A stretch of 64,000 bases of DNA from Portulaca oleracea (Eukaryota; Streptophyta; Magnoliopsida; Caryophyllales; Portulacaceae). Position 1 is the stretch's first letter. Every line of letters begins with the position of its first letter. The position numbers and the translations under genes were made by a program. This document shows, one piece after another, positions 10,262 through 21,514 of the stretch. The stretch is taken from NCBI GenBank assembly GCA_029582165.1, contig CM055883.1, forward strand, positions 17,578,501 to 17,642,500, given 5' to 3'. A model generated the notes under the pieces. That model was not told the origin of the DNA. It searched no databases and saw only the letters and a program-made list of their open reading frames with translations.

Positions 10262-10860
10262 ACGTCCTGTTTGTAGGTGTTGGACAATAAACGATTATTC
10301 ATCACTTGTTTGAGCCGTGTTCAAGTAGAAATCCTTACCTTTCCTTCCCGAGCTCGTTGCGACTTCATGTTATCAAACCAAAATGAAGTGCCTTCGGTGA
10401 GTTTCAAACTCGCGACCTTATATGCCTTCTCATCATCATATTCCTTGGTCTCAAAGATCCTATCCATCAATTGAACCCATTCGATGTAATCATCCGGATC
10501 ATTGGAACCATTGAACTCGGGGATGTCGATCTTGACGTCTTGAAAATCGCCACGAGGTGGCCGATCATGCACTTCTCGATGAGGAAGGCGTCGAGGGGAG
10601 CCTCTAGCATCGTCACTCAACTCAAAGTTGGGAGGAGGACGGATAGGGCTCGGTGCACGCCTCTGACGTTCAACTCGTGGTGGAGCTTAACACTCTTGGG
10701 CGAGATTGTCAAACCGCGCCATAATTGCTTCCATGTTGCGCTCGAGGGTGGAGAACCGATTGTTGAAGGCGGTGGTGAGTCGGTTCTCGAGAGCCCGAAT
10801 GTGGGGGCTTGTCCGGGGGCTTGATTCCTCTCATTCGAAATTAACTTCTCCGTCCATAAC
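10262..10860 (-). pseudogene. Gag fragment of element F, fused to pol by internal deletion
   Basis: The frame at 10620-10321 carries the plant gypsy gag core: DVKIDIPEFNGSNDPDDYIE, then KAYKVASLKLTEGTSFWF and SQRAREGK. Upstream, to about 10860, the frame is interrupted by stops. Downstream the gag continues only briefly (LKQVMNNRLL...) before switching to post-protease sequence near 10200-10260. The second half of gag, the CCHC knuckle and the protease are missing. A 23-bp direct repeat (10127-10150 and 10188-10211) lies at this junction. Confidence 0.8.
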
Positions 10861-11190
10861 GAGGGAAAGGTGAGGGACGGTATGTGTTTGGGAATATTTT
10901 GTGGAGTTTGGGGGTTTTCTTGTAGTTGGCTTGTGTTTGGCTAAGGGTTCTTTGTATTTTTTCACTTAGAAATTTCATCGAACACCTTGCGGGCACAATT
11001 TTTTAACTTCTCCCCAAAGCTCCAAAATGCTTCCAAAACACCAAATACAAACACAATATAATGTATTCCAATATTCTTGGATAGCATAGGGGTTGGGGAA
11101 CAACAATAGATGAAATAAATCCTACAAAACCCAATACTAGAGAAATACTACCAAGAACAATGAAAAACAACTCAAATAAATAAATAACCA

Positions 11191-11204
11191 AAGCTCTGAT
11201 ACCA
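11191..11204 (-). promoter_or_regulatory. Primer-binding site of element F (tRNA-iMet type)
   Basis: On the minus strand the sequence reads TGGTATCAGAGCTT, two or three bases after the LTR end (...GCTCCA). It fixes the minus orientation of F and the inner boundary of its 5' LTR. Confidence 0.85.
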
Positions 11205-11206
11205 AA

Positions 11207-12132
11207 TGGAGCGTTACCGATCGCGTGGAGGGAGATTGATTGCTTAAGTAATGAAGAATTACAAGAAAAAGAACTTGAATAACAATGGAGATAATAGAAG
11301 ACCCTGGCAAGAAATGTCCACCACCTTAGTCTAACATTTCACCATGATTAATTAGGAGTAATTCACCATCAACCATTAAAAATGACTTGAACACCACCAA
11401 ATAATACTTGGATAAAGTAAACAAGATTTTTGGGAAAGAGGCTTGGAGAGCACTCATTCATTAACATATCATAATAAAATAAGCTGTCTTAGGAAATAGG
11501 AAAACAAGTTATTTATACTAAGCAGCAAAATTAGGCTAAAACGCAGCAAAAGCAAAAACATTGTATTGAGTTTGTATTTAGAAATGGGAAAACCGTCGCC
11601 TGTCCCGAACGATCTTTTGTCGGCTGAAGTGGTTCGCGGGTGCGACCTCCTTCTATCCCCAAGTCTGCCTGGGCCTGAAGTGGTGTGTCACAGTCGCTAG
11701 AACAAAGGTCGCGGGCGCGACGGTTCGGCTAGCAGAGAGTCGCGGGCGCGACGTCCCTGTCACGGGCGCGACCCAGCTCTGCCTTGGCTTCTCTCATTTG
11801 GCCAGTAGGCCGTCGTGGGCGTGAAGCCCTTGTCTCGGGCGCGACTACTGACTGTCCCCTTTGCTTCACTACTATCCATGGTTCTTCGACTTTATTCCTC
11901 CCGGGCTACACCCGAACCCCGATACCTCCTAGCTTCCATTCTCGAGACGGCCCGGTTCGGTCCCGAGGCCTCCGGGGTCGGTGCATCAAACAAGCCCTCT
12001 TAGAAGGTCTCGGGGCCCATCCATTTGATGGTCGAGACTAACCTTGCAATTCCGAGAGTTACCGGAAATTGTAGCTCAAGGTTCGATGTAGACGAGGCGG
12101 CTCGCTTGGCGGAGATCACAAGCGCGGAGAAC
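11207..12132 (-). mobile_element. 5' LTR of element F (outer end missing)
   Basis: The LTR runs upward from the PBS. A minus-strand TATA box (GTATAAATAA) lies at 11509-11518, so the U5/R side is 11207 to about 11480 and U3 is above it. U3 contains five GC-rich palindromes (11632-11845). The outer TG end is not found: at about 12133 the sequence passes into the Tat-like LTR of element C. Confidence 0.7.
11632..11845 (-). promoter_or_regulatory. Cluster of GTCGCGGGCGCGAC-type palindromes in F U3
   Basis: Exact GTCGCGGGCGCGAC occurs at 11708-11721 and 11739-11752. Close variants lie near 11632-11647 (ttcgcgggtgcgacc), 11760-11772 (tcacgggcgcgac) and 11832-11845 (gtctcgggcgcgac). Each is an inverted repeat with a two-base centre. 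The cluster starts about 115 bp upstream of the TATA box. The same 14-mer occurs in the unrelated LTRs of A and B. Confidence 0.75.
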
Positions 12133-13680
12133 AGAACCCGGACCTCTTCAGCTACTTAATGATCGAAAGCCGACTAAGGTTGATTAATCCTTAAATAAGG
12201 ATATTTTTATTTTCGAAATTCATTTTCGGGATGATGAAACTTTATTTATTAACAAATCCGTTTTTATTATTTTAATTATTCGAAATTGTACAAAATATTC
12301 TAATAATGATTTTATACCGGCCTAAACACCATATTCAGGCCCAAGAAGGGACAAGTGGGCCGCCAAAAGGCATCAAAATCCGCGGGGGTTTTGATGTCTC
12401 TTGGGTCGGACCTTTTGCTTCCTCGGCCTAGAGAGATATGGATTGAAATTGATAAAACCCTTGCGGGTTTTATCAACTTCTAGTCCATTTCTCTCGGGTC
12501 TAGCCTTGAATTAGTGAGAGAGATGTATTTAATCATTTTTTAAATTATTTCTATGCAAAAGCGAATATTTTAAATAATTAAACGGGTTTATAAAATGGTA
12601 AAGAGTTGCCAGCCAATTTAATTAAATCGACAAACCATAAAATGACAAAAGTGACTCCGATCTACGAACCCGATTTCTAAGTTCGGGGGTAATTTTACGA
12701 ATTCGAGAATTATAGGAACTCTCGAATCCACCTGTTAGAAAACAGACTCTTCTAAAATTGAAATTGAAGTGAAAGAGAGCGGAGAGAAATGCTTTTACAA
12801 AATGATGTACATGTAAAGCGATAAAAGAATACAATTACATGATTGAAATAAAAGATGCACAAAGCTCACTTAAAGTGTTGGTATGGCGATGGATGAACTG
12901 AACTTGTCTTGATAAATCTTTAAGAAGACACTTGAATGAATTTGAGGTTTGGATATTGTAGGATAGGATTTGGATGGGAGAATTTATGGATGAAGGGAAG
13001 GGATGATGATAATGGATGAAGGATTAGAGAAAAGGGTTTAAGAAAGAATGGACATAAGTATGAGAGGATTTTGAGAGAGTTTTTGTAGAATGGTGATGAT
13101 AGTTGATGGAGTTTTGAGAGAATTTAGATGATAATAATGGTGATAGTTGATGAAATGAGGGTGAAATGGAGGGGGTATTTATAGGTGAAGGGGTCAGTGT
13201 TTAGGAGGGAAAATGGAGGGAGCACGTCCCTAGGATCATTCCATTCCCATCCATGAAGAATCATAACCCAGACGGGTTTTAGGGGGTCAAGGCAAGGTCA
13301 ATGCACGTGGGCTATGATCAAGGGATTGCATGAGAATTTTGGCGCCAGCTCTGAGAAATAAAACTCGCCTGGGTTTGAAATCCCATCACACGGATTGCTG
13401 ACGTGGCTGCTTCAAAATGACGTGTCCTGTATAGTTTAAAACCCAGCTGGGTTTTATTATTCTTCTGGGCCAGGGGCGCATCTTGAGCCCGCTTCTCGTT
13501 GGGATGCTTTTTGAAACTTAAAACACAGGTGGGTTTTATTGAATGTAGGTGGGCTGCTTTGATTCCTTAGGCTCACGTTGTTGCCCCTATGGGCCCGACG
13601 ACCCACTTCGGTGTTTCGCCCAAATGACTTGCTGAACTTGATGAGTTGGGATTACATCGGTGCAAATCCCGGTGTCTACA
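12133..13680 (-). mobile_element. 3' LTR of element C
   Basis: From gctacttaatgatcg (12151) onward it matches the 5' LTR at 49060-50638, ending ggtgtctaca at 13680. The terminal bases on the low-coordinate side are poorly preserved (12133-12150 aligns only loosely to the other LTR's TGTAGGACCCGG end). A minus-strand TATA box (CTATAAATACC) lies at about 13174-13184. Confidence 0.85.
13265..13537 (-). promoter_or_regulatory. Cluster of AAAACCC...GGGTTTT palindromes in C U3
   Basis: Four inverted repeats of 16-18 bp lie about 75-95 bp apart: 13265-13280 (aacccagacgggtttt), 13361-13376 (aaactcgcctgggttt), 13438-13455 (AAAACCCAGCTGGGTTTT, a perfect palindrome) and 13520-13537 (aaaacacaggtgggtttt). 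They lie 80-360 bp upstream of the minus-strand TATA box. The partner LTR has the same set at about 50221-50496. Related palindromes lie around 12455-12475 and 49362-49384. Confidence 0.75.
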
Positions 13681-13697
13681 AAGAGCCCCCACTTTGA
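13681..13697 (-). promoter_or_regulatory. Polypurine tract of element C
   Basis: On the minus strand, AAAGTGGGGGCTCTT directly precedes the LTR start TGTAGACACC. This is the plus-strand priming site and confirms which LTR is the 3' one. Confidence 0.8.
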
Positions 13698-13930
13698 TCG
13701 AGTCCGAAAAGGACGAAGGTCAAAGCAGCCTGAGATTCTGACTGAGCGAGCGCTCGTTCCATTTTCATTCCCTAAAGAGGATCGGGGCCTATTAATGTGG
13801 CTTCCATTGGGGAGCTTGAAAGTTCAGTTAGAGTTCTCCGTTAGGGTGACTCGATAGCTATAGGTAAATTCTTTTTTTCAGAGAGCCTCTAAGTCAGCTT
13901 GCCTTTTTATGGCTGCTTGGATCGAGCTTT
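13698..13930 (-). other. Terminal internal stretch of C up to the B insertion
   Basis: Non-coding sequence between C's polypurine tract and the left edge of B. It ends in gcttt (13926-13930), which pairs with gtttt (36452-36456) on the other side of B as a 5-bp target duplication with one mismatch. Confidence 0.65.
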
Positions 13931-14614
13931 TGTAATAATGGTTTTATGGACCTCGGTTTTGTCGTTCTTTCTCAGGGAGCTGCGGCCTTGGTCATAGAAA
14001 CTAAGTCAATGGTCGGGATGAGATTGCTAAAGTAAGGTATTTGGTTTGAAAAGGGGCACAAAGCAAGAAACAAAACTAAGGTCGGTCAAGGAATGGAAAA
14101 TGGGCTTCGGAGGCTTTTCGGGATGCAAACAGGGATGAGCAAATCGGTTTTGCAACAAGGGAATAACAAGGAAGGAGAAACAAGTGGCAATTCCGTTAGA
14201 AAATACCAACCGAGCTTCCTCATTCGAGGATAGTCCGGATTAACTTCCCCAAAGTCCACCACGGACCCGGAGGGTTAATGAAACAGAATTTCCTAGTTAG
14301 CCTCTATTCACTTTCGTGAGTAGAGTACTAACTATCCCAATTCCAACCTTCCAACTCAAGTGTTGGATGTGTTTGGGGACTTTCGAACCCAAATACATCC
14401 CACTGGAGGGAAGGAAAGGAGTGGGAAAATGATTTCCCAACTAACTACTCACTAATATTGCTAACCCAAACCTAATCACCCATTCACATCCTTAATTACC
14501 CCCTAACCCATAGGGTTTTTAGCCACTAATCATGACACTAACTATGCTAACAACATCTAAACCAAACCTAAACATGATTTCTAACATCAAACAACCATAA
14601 ACAAGCAAGATAAT
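13931..14614 (-). mobile_element. B 3' LTR, distal part
   Basis: It corresponds to 34919-35602 of B's 5' LTR and ends at ...caagcaagataat. The last five bases, ataat (14610-14614), are the left copy of A's target duplication. Confidence 0.85.
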
Positions 14615-16256
14615 TGTAACGTTGTTTTGTAAGACCTCGGTTTTGTCGTTCTTTCTCAGGGAGCTGGCAGCCTTGGTCAAAGGAACTAGATCAATGGTCG
14701 GGTCGAGATTGCTAAGGTAAGGATATCGGTTTAAAAAGGGTTGCAACGCGAGAAACAAGACTAAGGTCCGTCAAGGAATGGAAAATGGGCTTCAGAGGTT
14801 TTTTGGGATGCAAACGGGGATGAGGAAATGGGTTTTGCAACAAGGGAATAACAAGAAGGGAGAATCAAGTGGTAATTCTGTTAGAAAATACCCACCGGGC
14901 TTCCTCTTTCAAAGATAGTCCGGATTAACTTCCCCAAAGTCCATCGACAGACCCGGGGGGTTAATGAAACAGAATTTCCTAGTTAGTTTCTATTCGCTTT
15001 CGCGAACTAGAATACTAACTATCCCAATTCTTACCTTCCAACACAAGTGTTGGATGTATTCGGGATGCTTTCGCACCCAAATACATCCCACTGGAGGGAA
15101 AGATAGGAGTGGGAAATTGATTTCCCAACTAATTACTCACTAATATTGCTAACCCAAACCTAATCACTCATTCACACCCTTAATTACCCCCTAACCCATA
15201 GGGTTTCTAGCCACTAATCATGATAAAAACTAAGCTAACAACATCCAAATCAAACCTAAAACATGATTTCTAACATCAAACAACCATAAATAAGCAAGAA
15301 CAATGAAATAGCAAGTAGAGCAATTAAGAACAAGCAAAGTAATTAGCAAGATAATTAATAAAAGAGTTAAGGGAAGAGAATACTTATCAAAATGCTGTAG
15401 ATGAACAAGAGAACGCAATAAAAGATGATCCAACAATCTTTCAATTGTTTGAATCCCCAAACCTTCAATAACAACACAAATCTCCAAAATCCTAGATTAA
15501 TCTTTCACTAATCGCCCTCTAAAATCCACTAATACGAAGCTGAAATAATGTCTAGGTCTCACCCCTAGATAGGTCGAGTCTCCCTATTCGAACCCCCCAA
15601 AAAATCGCAGCAAAAGAGCTATATAAACCCCCCAAAACAGTTGGCCAAAATGCAGAGTTTAAATGCCGAAGAAACGCAGATCAGCAGGGGGCTCGCAGGC
15701 GCGACCCACCCCGTCGCGAGCACAACCAGCAAACTTTCACGGGCGGTTTTTCTCCTTCGAGGCGTCGTGGATACGGTGTCCAAAGACCGTGGGTACGGTC
15801 CTTCTCGGACAACCTGACCCCCAGCACATGCCCACCGTGGCTACGGTGGCCATGACCGTGGCCACGGTCATGCTCGCCTTCCATTGCACTCTGGGCGTAG
15901 CAGGTGCTACGCCATTCGTGGCGGGGGCTACGCTTCGGCTTCCCTTCCCTTTGTTCTTCCTTCTTTCCGAAGCATGTAATGCTCGATCCGAAGGTCGTAG
16001 CATGCGTTACTTCACTAATTGGCACCAAAGGTCGGGGGTGTGGTCCCGGGTCGACTCCATCTCAGTTTTCGGTCCGGCTCGGCTCGGGAAATCACCAAGA
16101 AAGCTATAAAAAGGGCCGTTTTGCTACGTTTTCGGTGAAAATTCCAAAATCTACAAAATAATCAAAAACACATTAAAAGCTATGAAATTAAACCACGAAA
16201 CGAGTTAAAAGCCTAAGGATTTAGGCGGTATTTAGACACAAAATTGGGTCTAAACA
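14615..16256 (-). mobile_element. A 3' LTR (1642 bp)
   Basis: Minus-strand start TGTTTAGACCCAATTTTG at 16256, directly after the purine tract; end ...CAACGTTACA at 14615. A minus-strand TATA-like sequence (TTTATATAGC) lies at about 15618-15628. By eye, roughly ten differences from the 5' LTR occur in the first 165 aligned bases, so the insertion is not recent. Confidence 0.9.
15690..15932 (-). promoter_or_regulatory. Palindrome cluster in A U3
   Basis: Upstream of the minus-strand TATA lie ctcgcaggcgcgac (15692-15705), gaccgtgggtacggtcc (15785-15801), ccaccgtggctacggtgg (15832-15849), TGACCGTGGCCACGGTCA (15853-15870, a perfect palindrome) and gcgtagcaggtgctacgc (15895-15912). In A's 5' LTR the counterparts include GTCGCGGGCGCGAC (25442-25455), gaccgtgggtacggtc (25514-25529) and gcgtagcgggtgctacgc (25624-25641). 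The first module is the one shared with element F. Confidence 0.75.
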
Positions 16257-16290
16257 CCCCCCCCCCCACACACACACACACACACACTTA
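16257..16290 (-). promoter_or_regulatory. Polypurine tract of A with (CA)n expansion
   Basis: On the plus strand a run of C followed by (CA)n and cttaaaa abuts the LTR start; on the minus strand this is ...AAGTGTGTG...GGGGGG then TGTTTAGACCC. The G run is the expected purine tract, and the CA repeat is an apparent local expansion. Confidence 0.75.
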
Positions 16291-18293
16291 AAATTTTCCT
16301 TGTCCCGAGCAAAACAAAACAAAACAAATCAGAAAACTAAACACCAACTCCTCTGTCGTTGGAGGAAACAAGTGCATTTAGCGTATGCACCAAGCCCTTT
16401 AAACCCCCCGGCAGCCCGGGTGGACGAGATGGACTCGTGAGGGTTTGTAGCGGCTGTACCCACAAAAGCCAAAGAAAAAGGAGAGAGGGAAAGTGAAAAC
16501 AAAACCGAAGAAAGGCAAATGAAAAGAGAAACAAAAGCTTCGATTCAAAAGATCTTGCAACCTTAATTAAGAAAACGTTATTAAACCTCCAAAAGCAACC
16601 GTTAGGAGCATCTCACAAACACCAATCTCAGATAAAAGTCAATCTTGAAGGTTTTTAACTCCCTACACTTTATGCCAAGCAAAACCCCATGCCTCTTGCA
16701 AGTGGGCTCTAACCGGAACCCAAAGACTCTAAAGACTTGTGTCCGAACTCAAAAACAACGAAATAACCAAGAGAAGCGTTTCCCTTCCTCGCATTTGGTC
16801 GCCCTTGGCTTGGTGAGGGCCATAGGTGATGCAAGGAGAGGCCCCACTCTTTAAGAAGCAAAAACTTTCTTTTCACTTTGGGTTGGTTTTACCAACGAGA
16901 TTGCTTTTTCTGTTTCTCTTTTTTTTCCCTTATTAAAGGTCGGTATTAGCCTTATTTTCGGGAATTGGACGGCCCATATAAGGGGTATACCCTCCCAACA
17001 CGGTGTTTTCCATTCGCCTCTCCATTGCAAAGCGATATAGGAGGAGGGTTAAGGGGTATCCGTCCCGTACCACTGATACCGGGCCCGTGTAGGTTGGCTA
17101 AGTGTAAGGTGGTTAATGTCTTCAGCGACACGCTCCACTTAATTAGGTTATTGTATCTTATAACGTCTTTTTCTTTCTTTTTTTTTTGAACTTTTCGCTT
17201 TTTCTTTTGCTAAACAAGGAAACAAACCGAACTCGGACACAAGCCCCTAGAATCTCCCGGTTTGAATCAGAACATGAAAGGAATCAGGGGTCTCACTAGA
17301 CACTCGATGAAGGGAGTCTAATTAAGGTGAGTCTTTACTAGAACCCGAGATATGGTAAAAAAAGCTCAGACCGGTTGCTTTTAAAGAAGATTAAGAACGA
17401 TTTCTCAATTTCTACAACAAGATCCAAGAAACAAAGCAAATCAAAGCGAAAACAAAAAGAAAAACTTTAAAGGTTTTCACTCCCTTTTTTCTCCTTTTCA
17501 CACGAAAATTTTCAAATTTTATGCAAAAACTAAGAAAACAAAGATCAAAATTACTAGGTGATCTACCCTTAAAACAGAATATCGCCCCTCTCCCACACTT
17601 AAAACGCAACAATGTCCTCATTGTGGGAAGGTGTCACACGAAAGGGTAGAGAACCTACAAAAACAAACAAACAAAAACAACTAGCGAGTAAAAATGGTTG
17701 CGACCCGAGCCCACACGGCTCCAACAGCAATATATCCCAACACAAACACTCAAAGGGGTTCACCACCCAAAAGAAAAATCAAGCATGCAACATGGATCAA
17801 AATATATACACAACAAAGAATGCGGAAAGAGGTTACCTCGAGGTCTTCAATTTATTAACGAATCAATCCGCGATACAGGGAAAACATCACACTTGGGTTA
17901 GGAATAAACGAGAAAAGCATAGTAAGTGAGAATGTCGCATGCATAAAAGAAGAAAAAACATAAACAGAAAAATAAACAAGACACTAGAGACTAAAAACTG
18001 AAGAAAAGACAAACTATTCACAACATGTACATTGACACTAACTAACCTCAACCCCGAATCTCACTAGTTTGAAGGCGGGAATTGAGGGTGAAACAACTCT
18101 CGTAACTGGCCGAACCAATGATGAAGCAATGAATGCGAAATAACTCAAACCATGGGGACAACAAACTCAACAAAACCGACTAACCAGCACACTTTCCCTC
18201 CAACTTCCCAATAAAGCACTCCCCCACACTTATCTAACACTAACAGTGTAAATAAAATCAATAGAGTAAAGTGGGAGTGGGGACACTTACAAA
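16291..18293 (-). other. A 3' non-coding region with internal purine tracts
   Basis: No coding frame. Additional AAGTGTGGGGG-type tracts (plus strand ccccacactta) occur near 17588-17605 and 18222-18236, resembling the true tract at 16257. The region also contains the roughly 130-bp module 16968-17103 shared with B and with Tat-like element C. Confidence 0.7.
16968..17103 (-). other. Conserved module shared by A, B and C (copy in A)
   Basis: Plus-strand landmarks in order: acggccca, gggtataccctcccaacac, gttttccattcgcct, ttaaggggtatccg, cgtaccactgatacc, tgtaggttggctaag, then a polypyrimidine tract with cttttgct. The same order occurs at 27508-27650 (B) and, more diverged, at 39986-40103 in element C. 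Its function is unknown; it has no open frame. Confidence 0.7.
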
Positions 18294-19798
18294 TTATTGC
18301 TCGGATCCTCCCAGGGGAGGATATGGGTGATATGGAAAGTAGGTGGGATAATATCTGTTGATGTACTCCGGTGGTGTTGGGGGATGGTTCGCAATGGAAT
18401 AGTGATAATTCCCCCAGTCACGCCATTACTGGTTCTGCTGTTGAAAATACCCCTCGTGCCTCTGAAGTGTAGAATGCTGGGCACGTATCAGATCTTGTTG
18501 GGTTTCCAACAAGTTGTTTTGACGCTGGAGTATCGTTTGTTGCTCTCGAAGGTCAACTCTCAATTGTCCAAGTTAAGAGTTGAGATGCTCAAATGAAACT
18601 TCCCATGGGTGACTTTGACTTCCACTAGCTTCACCGTGGCCGGCATACTCCTCTTCTTCCTCCTCGTTTTCTTCTTCTTCCCCTCCTTCCTCAATGTCCT
18701 CCTCTTCTTCCTCGCCACTGGACCCATCCGGACCACCAACCTTACGGTCACTAGGAACCTGACCACAAGACCAGTTGTGTTTCCTAGTGATATCCAACCA
18801 CTCCTCAGCATCGTCCGGATCCAAAAGAATTTTCGTGTTGTTGTCGTGTACGTGGCAATAGATCGTGGCAGTTGGGTGCTTGGCGAGGATGTTCAATTTC
18901 TGCAACCGCACCTTGACGATAGAATCCGGATCATAGCGCGGCTTCCACTTCTTCAAATATTTCCCAAAACTTTCCTGAACTAGGAAGTGGAAAATGACGT
19001 GCCCCATCCCGATAGTAGTGGGTCGGGGTTCCGTGCTAATCTCCCGGAGACATGTAGAATACAAGATCCGGTGTTGACCCGCTTACCCCTTATGGCATTG
19101 TAGATCACAAAAAGATCATCCTTTCGAACCTTAGGGCATCCGTCATCTCTCCCAAACACCGAACTAGTTACAACTCTATGGAAGATTCGAACAACTGGAT
19201 TGCTGAAGTCACGCCCCTTAGAGTTTCAGGGGCAATAATATCGTGGATATTCGCCCCTCATGCCAAGATTCATTCTCCTCTAACAAGTTAAGTCCATCAT
19301 TGCCTGCTCCTCATCAAAATTCGCGCATCGCTCATAGAGTCTACCATCCTCGGGCAACCCCAACCGTTGGCAAAAACGCCTCAAGGTGCATGTCTTGTCT
19401 TTGTTCGCGACCCGGTATTCAAAATGCGCATTCTTCTTGCCAACATTGTGAACCTTCAAGGAGCTTAAAAATTCGAGGACGGGTTGATCCATGATTGATT
19501 CGTCAATCATGATGAATACCTCCCAACCAAGAACACCAATGAGGTAATCGAAGCTCGGCTTGCAATGGATGGCTTCAATTGTCGCCGCATCATAAATATC
19601 CGGTGCACAAATTTTCCGTGCTTGGAACGTTTCATATCGTCGTTTATGCTCTTCATCCCGGAAAGTCACATCCGCATCTGGTTCACATCGAATTAGTGTG
19701 GCCGTTTGCGCTTTGTAACGATCCTTTGTGAATGAGGATGGTCCAGGTTGCGAAGAAGGAGCTTCCTCCACTCGTGAACGCTTGCTCCTTACACTCAT
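18294..19798 (-). pseudogene. Athila-type third ORF in A (about 501 codons when intact), broken
   Basis: The start MSVRSKRSRVEEAPSSQPG lies at 19798. The N-terminal part (to about 19280) includes YDAATIEAIHCKPSFDYLIG and LRRFCQRLGLPEDG, typical of the plant Athila ORF family. The C-terminal part (19064-18573) includes TIGMGHVIFHFLVQ and HPTATIYCH, an acidic stretch of E residues, then a glutamine-rich coiled-coil-like region and a Pro/Tyr-rich tail ending GGSEQ at 18294. A stop at about 19280, a one-base shift before 19064 and a CAA-to-TAA stop at 18572 disable it. The role of this ORF family is not established; its position after the usual pol site resembles an env-like ORF. Confidence 0.8.
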
Positions 19799-21514
19799 GA
19801 CGAACAAAAGCAAGACTTGGCAAGAATTTTGCAAATAACAGTGCCTAAACTCAAAGGTAAACCAAAAATAATCGACATAAGCAACAAACACGTGAGTTTG
19901 AAAAGCTTATGAACAAAAATCACAAGGAATTACCTCAGATCGGAGCACTTGAACGTGTATTCACCAAGGAGGACAACTTTTGCTTGTCAAAATGAACAAA
20001 ACACACAGCATATACAAACAGAACGCACAAATAGTATAGAGACAACTTACAACTCAACTCATAATGTAAGTGTGTGTGAAAATCAACCAAACTCTTTGCA
20101 AAAACAGCATGTGCGTGATTCAACAGATGAGAAGAGATAGCTAATCACCACAAAAACACTAGTGCAAGAACATAGAACTCACACTCAGCCCACAGCAAAG
20201 CACGATTATGCACAGAAAATTGACAAAATCAATCCCTTACTCAACATGAATGGACAACAAACCAAAATCAAGTGAGAAAGGAAAGCATTTCGCACAATCA
20301 AACTCACAAAACATCAATAGAAAGTCACGGCATCCAACTCAGCAACAGAGTGAAGTGAACTTGTGTAAAAATTGACAAAACCTAATCCTAACTCAACAAG
20401 GCATGACAAACAAACCAGAATGCAGAAGAGAGGGAAGGGATTTCGCTCAATTAACACAAGAAATACCTCAACTTAGCTATGTATACCAATTGCTTGAACA
20501 ATGCCACACAGTAGGGCAGAATCTCAGCAGAAATTCGAATCCCAACAGCAAATTTCGCGCAGCAGGGGAAGAAATTAGGGCAAGGATAGAAAATGGAGGG
20601 AAGTGAGAGTGACGAATTGATGAATGAGAGGGATTGAAGTGAGTGTGAGTGAGAGTTTTTCGCAGGCTTAGGGCTGTTAGAGAGAGAGAGTGTCGAGTGA
20701 GAAAGAAAAGAAATGAGAAAAGTCGGAGAAGAGTCAGGGATTAGAGCCGAAATATTTCTTGGCCGACAAGCAGTCGCGGCGCGACCGACATCGCGCGCAC
20801 GATCGAGCGCTGGCATCTGGCGTTGCGTAGCGTGACCGTAGGCACGGTCTTATGCACCGTAGCTGCGGTGAACTCCTGGACGTGATGCTGCTGTTGCTGC
20901 TTACTGTACGTGCTTTGTAGCGGGTGTTACAACTAAGGTAGCGCCTGCTACCTGCTATGCTGCCAACTCTAACTTTCAATCAAAATCCAACTCCCAAAAA
21001 TTAACACACTTCAACACTCAATTTTTCTTTTCATACTTCCTCAATTTCAATGTAAGGTTTTCAAACTCTCAAACTCCCTCCACACTTAAATATTTTTCAA
21101 AACTTCACTCACTCACACATTCTTCCCGCTTTCCAACTTCAATTTTACTATTTTTCAACTCCAACTCTTTTTTTATTTTTTTTCTATATTTTTCACATCA
21201 TTTTCTCTCTCTTTTTTTTCAAACCTCTTTCTTTTAAACCTAGAACTAATACCTCAGTTACAAGAGAAAGAAATAAAGAAAAACCAAAAAGACTAGAAAA
21301 AAAACCTAAAGAAAGCTAAAAAGAAAAATTAAAGAAAAGAAAAAAAAGAATAAAACTAGAAAAATGCAAAAAACTAAAAATTGAAATAAGAACTCAAAAA
21401 TTATGGGGTGCCTCCCATAGAGCGCTTGTTTAAGGTCCCTAGCTCGACCTAAATAGCCTACTTAATTCTTGGAATTCTCGGGACACAAACCAAAAACATC
21501 ATCAACCTTTTCCA
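19799..21514 (-). other. Spacer of A between gag-protease and ORF3, with GC palindromes
   Basis: In an autonomous Athila element, pol would lie here. Instead there is 1.7 kb of non-coding, partly A- or T-rich sequence. At about 20772-20941 lie tcgcggcgcgac, gaccgtaggcacggtc, caccgtagctgcggtg, gtagcgggtgttac and gtagcgcctgctac, the same module types as in the LTR U3. Below them on the minus strand is a CT-rich stretch with CTCTCTCTCTCT (about 20677-20690), resembling a plant 5' leader. Confidence 0.65.

Noticed and set aside
15663..16161. Several open frames of 85-148 codons on both strands in the LTRs of A (repeated at 25466-25890)
   Set aside because: They arise from GC-rich palindromes in U3, overlap in many frames, and match no domain. 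They recur only because the LTR is repeated.
13931..16256. Two tandem LTRs as a single tandem duplication
   Set aside because: The boundary at 14614/14615 and the rest of B's LTR at 25991-26829, with ataat/atagt, show insertion of A into B's LTR.
18609..18983. Hydrophobic plus-strand frame that looks like a membrane protein
   Set aside because: It is the antisense of the acidic and conserved part of ORF3; Leu/Phe richness is the complement of GAA/GAG codons.
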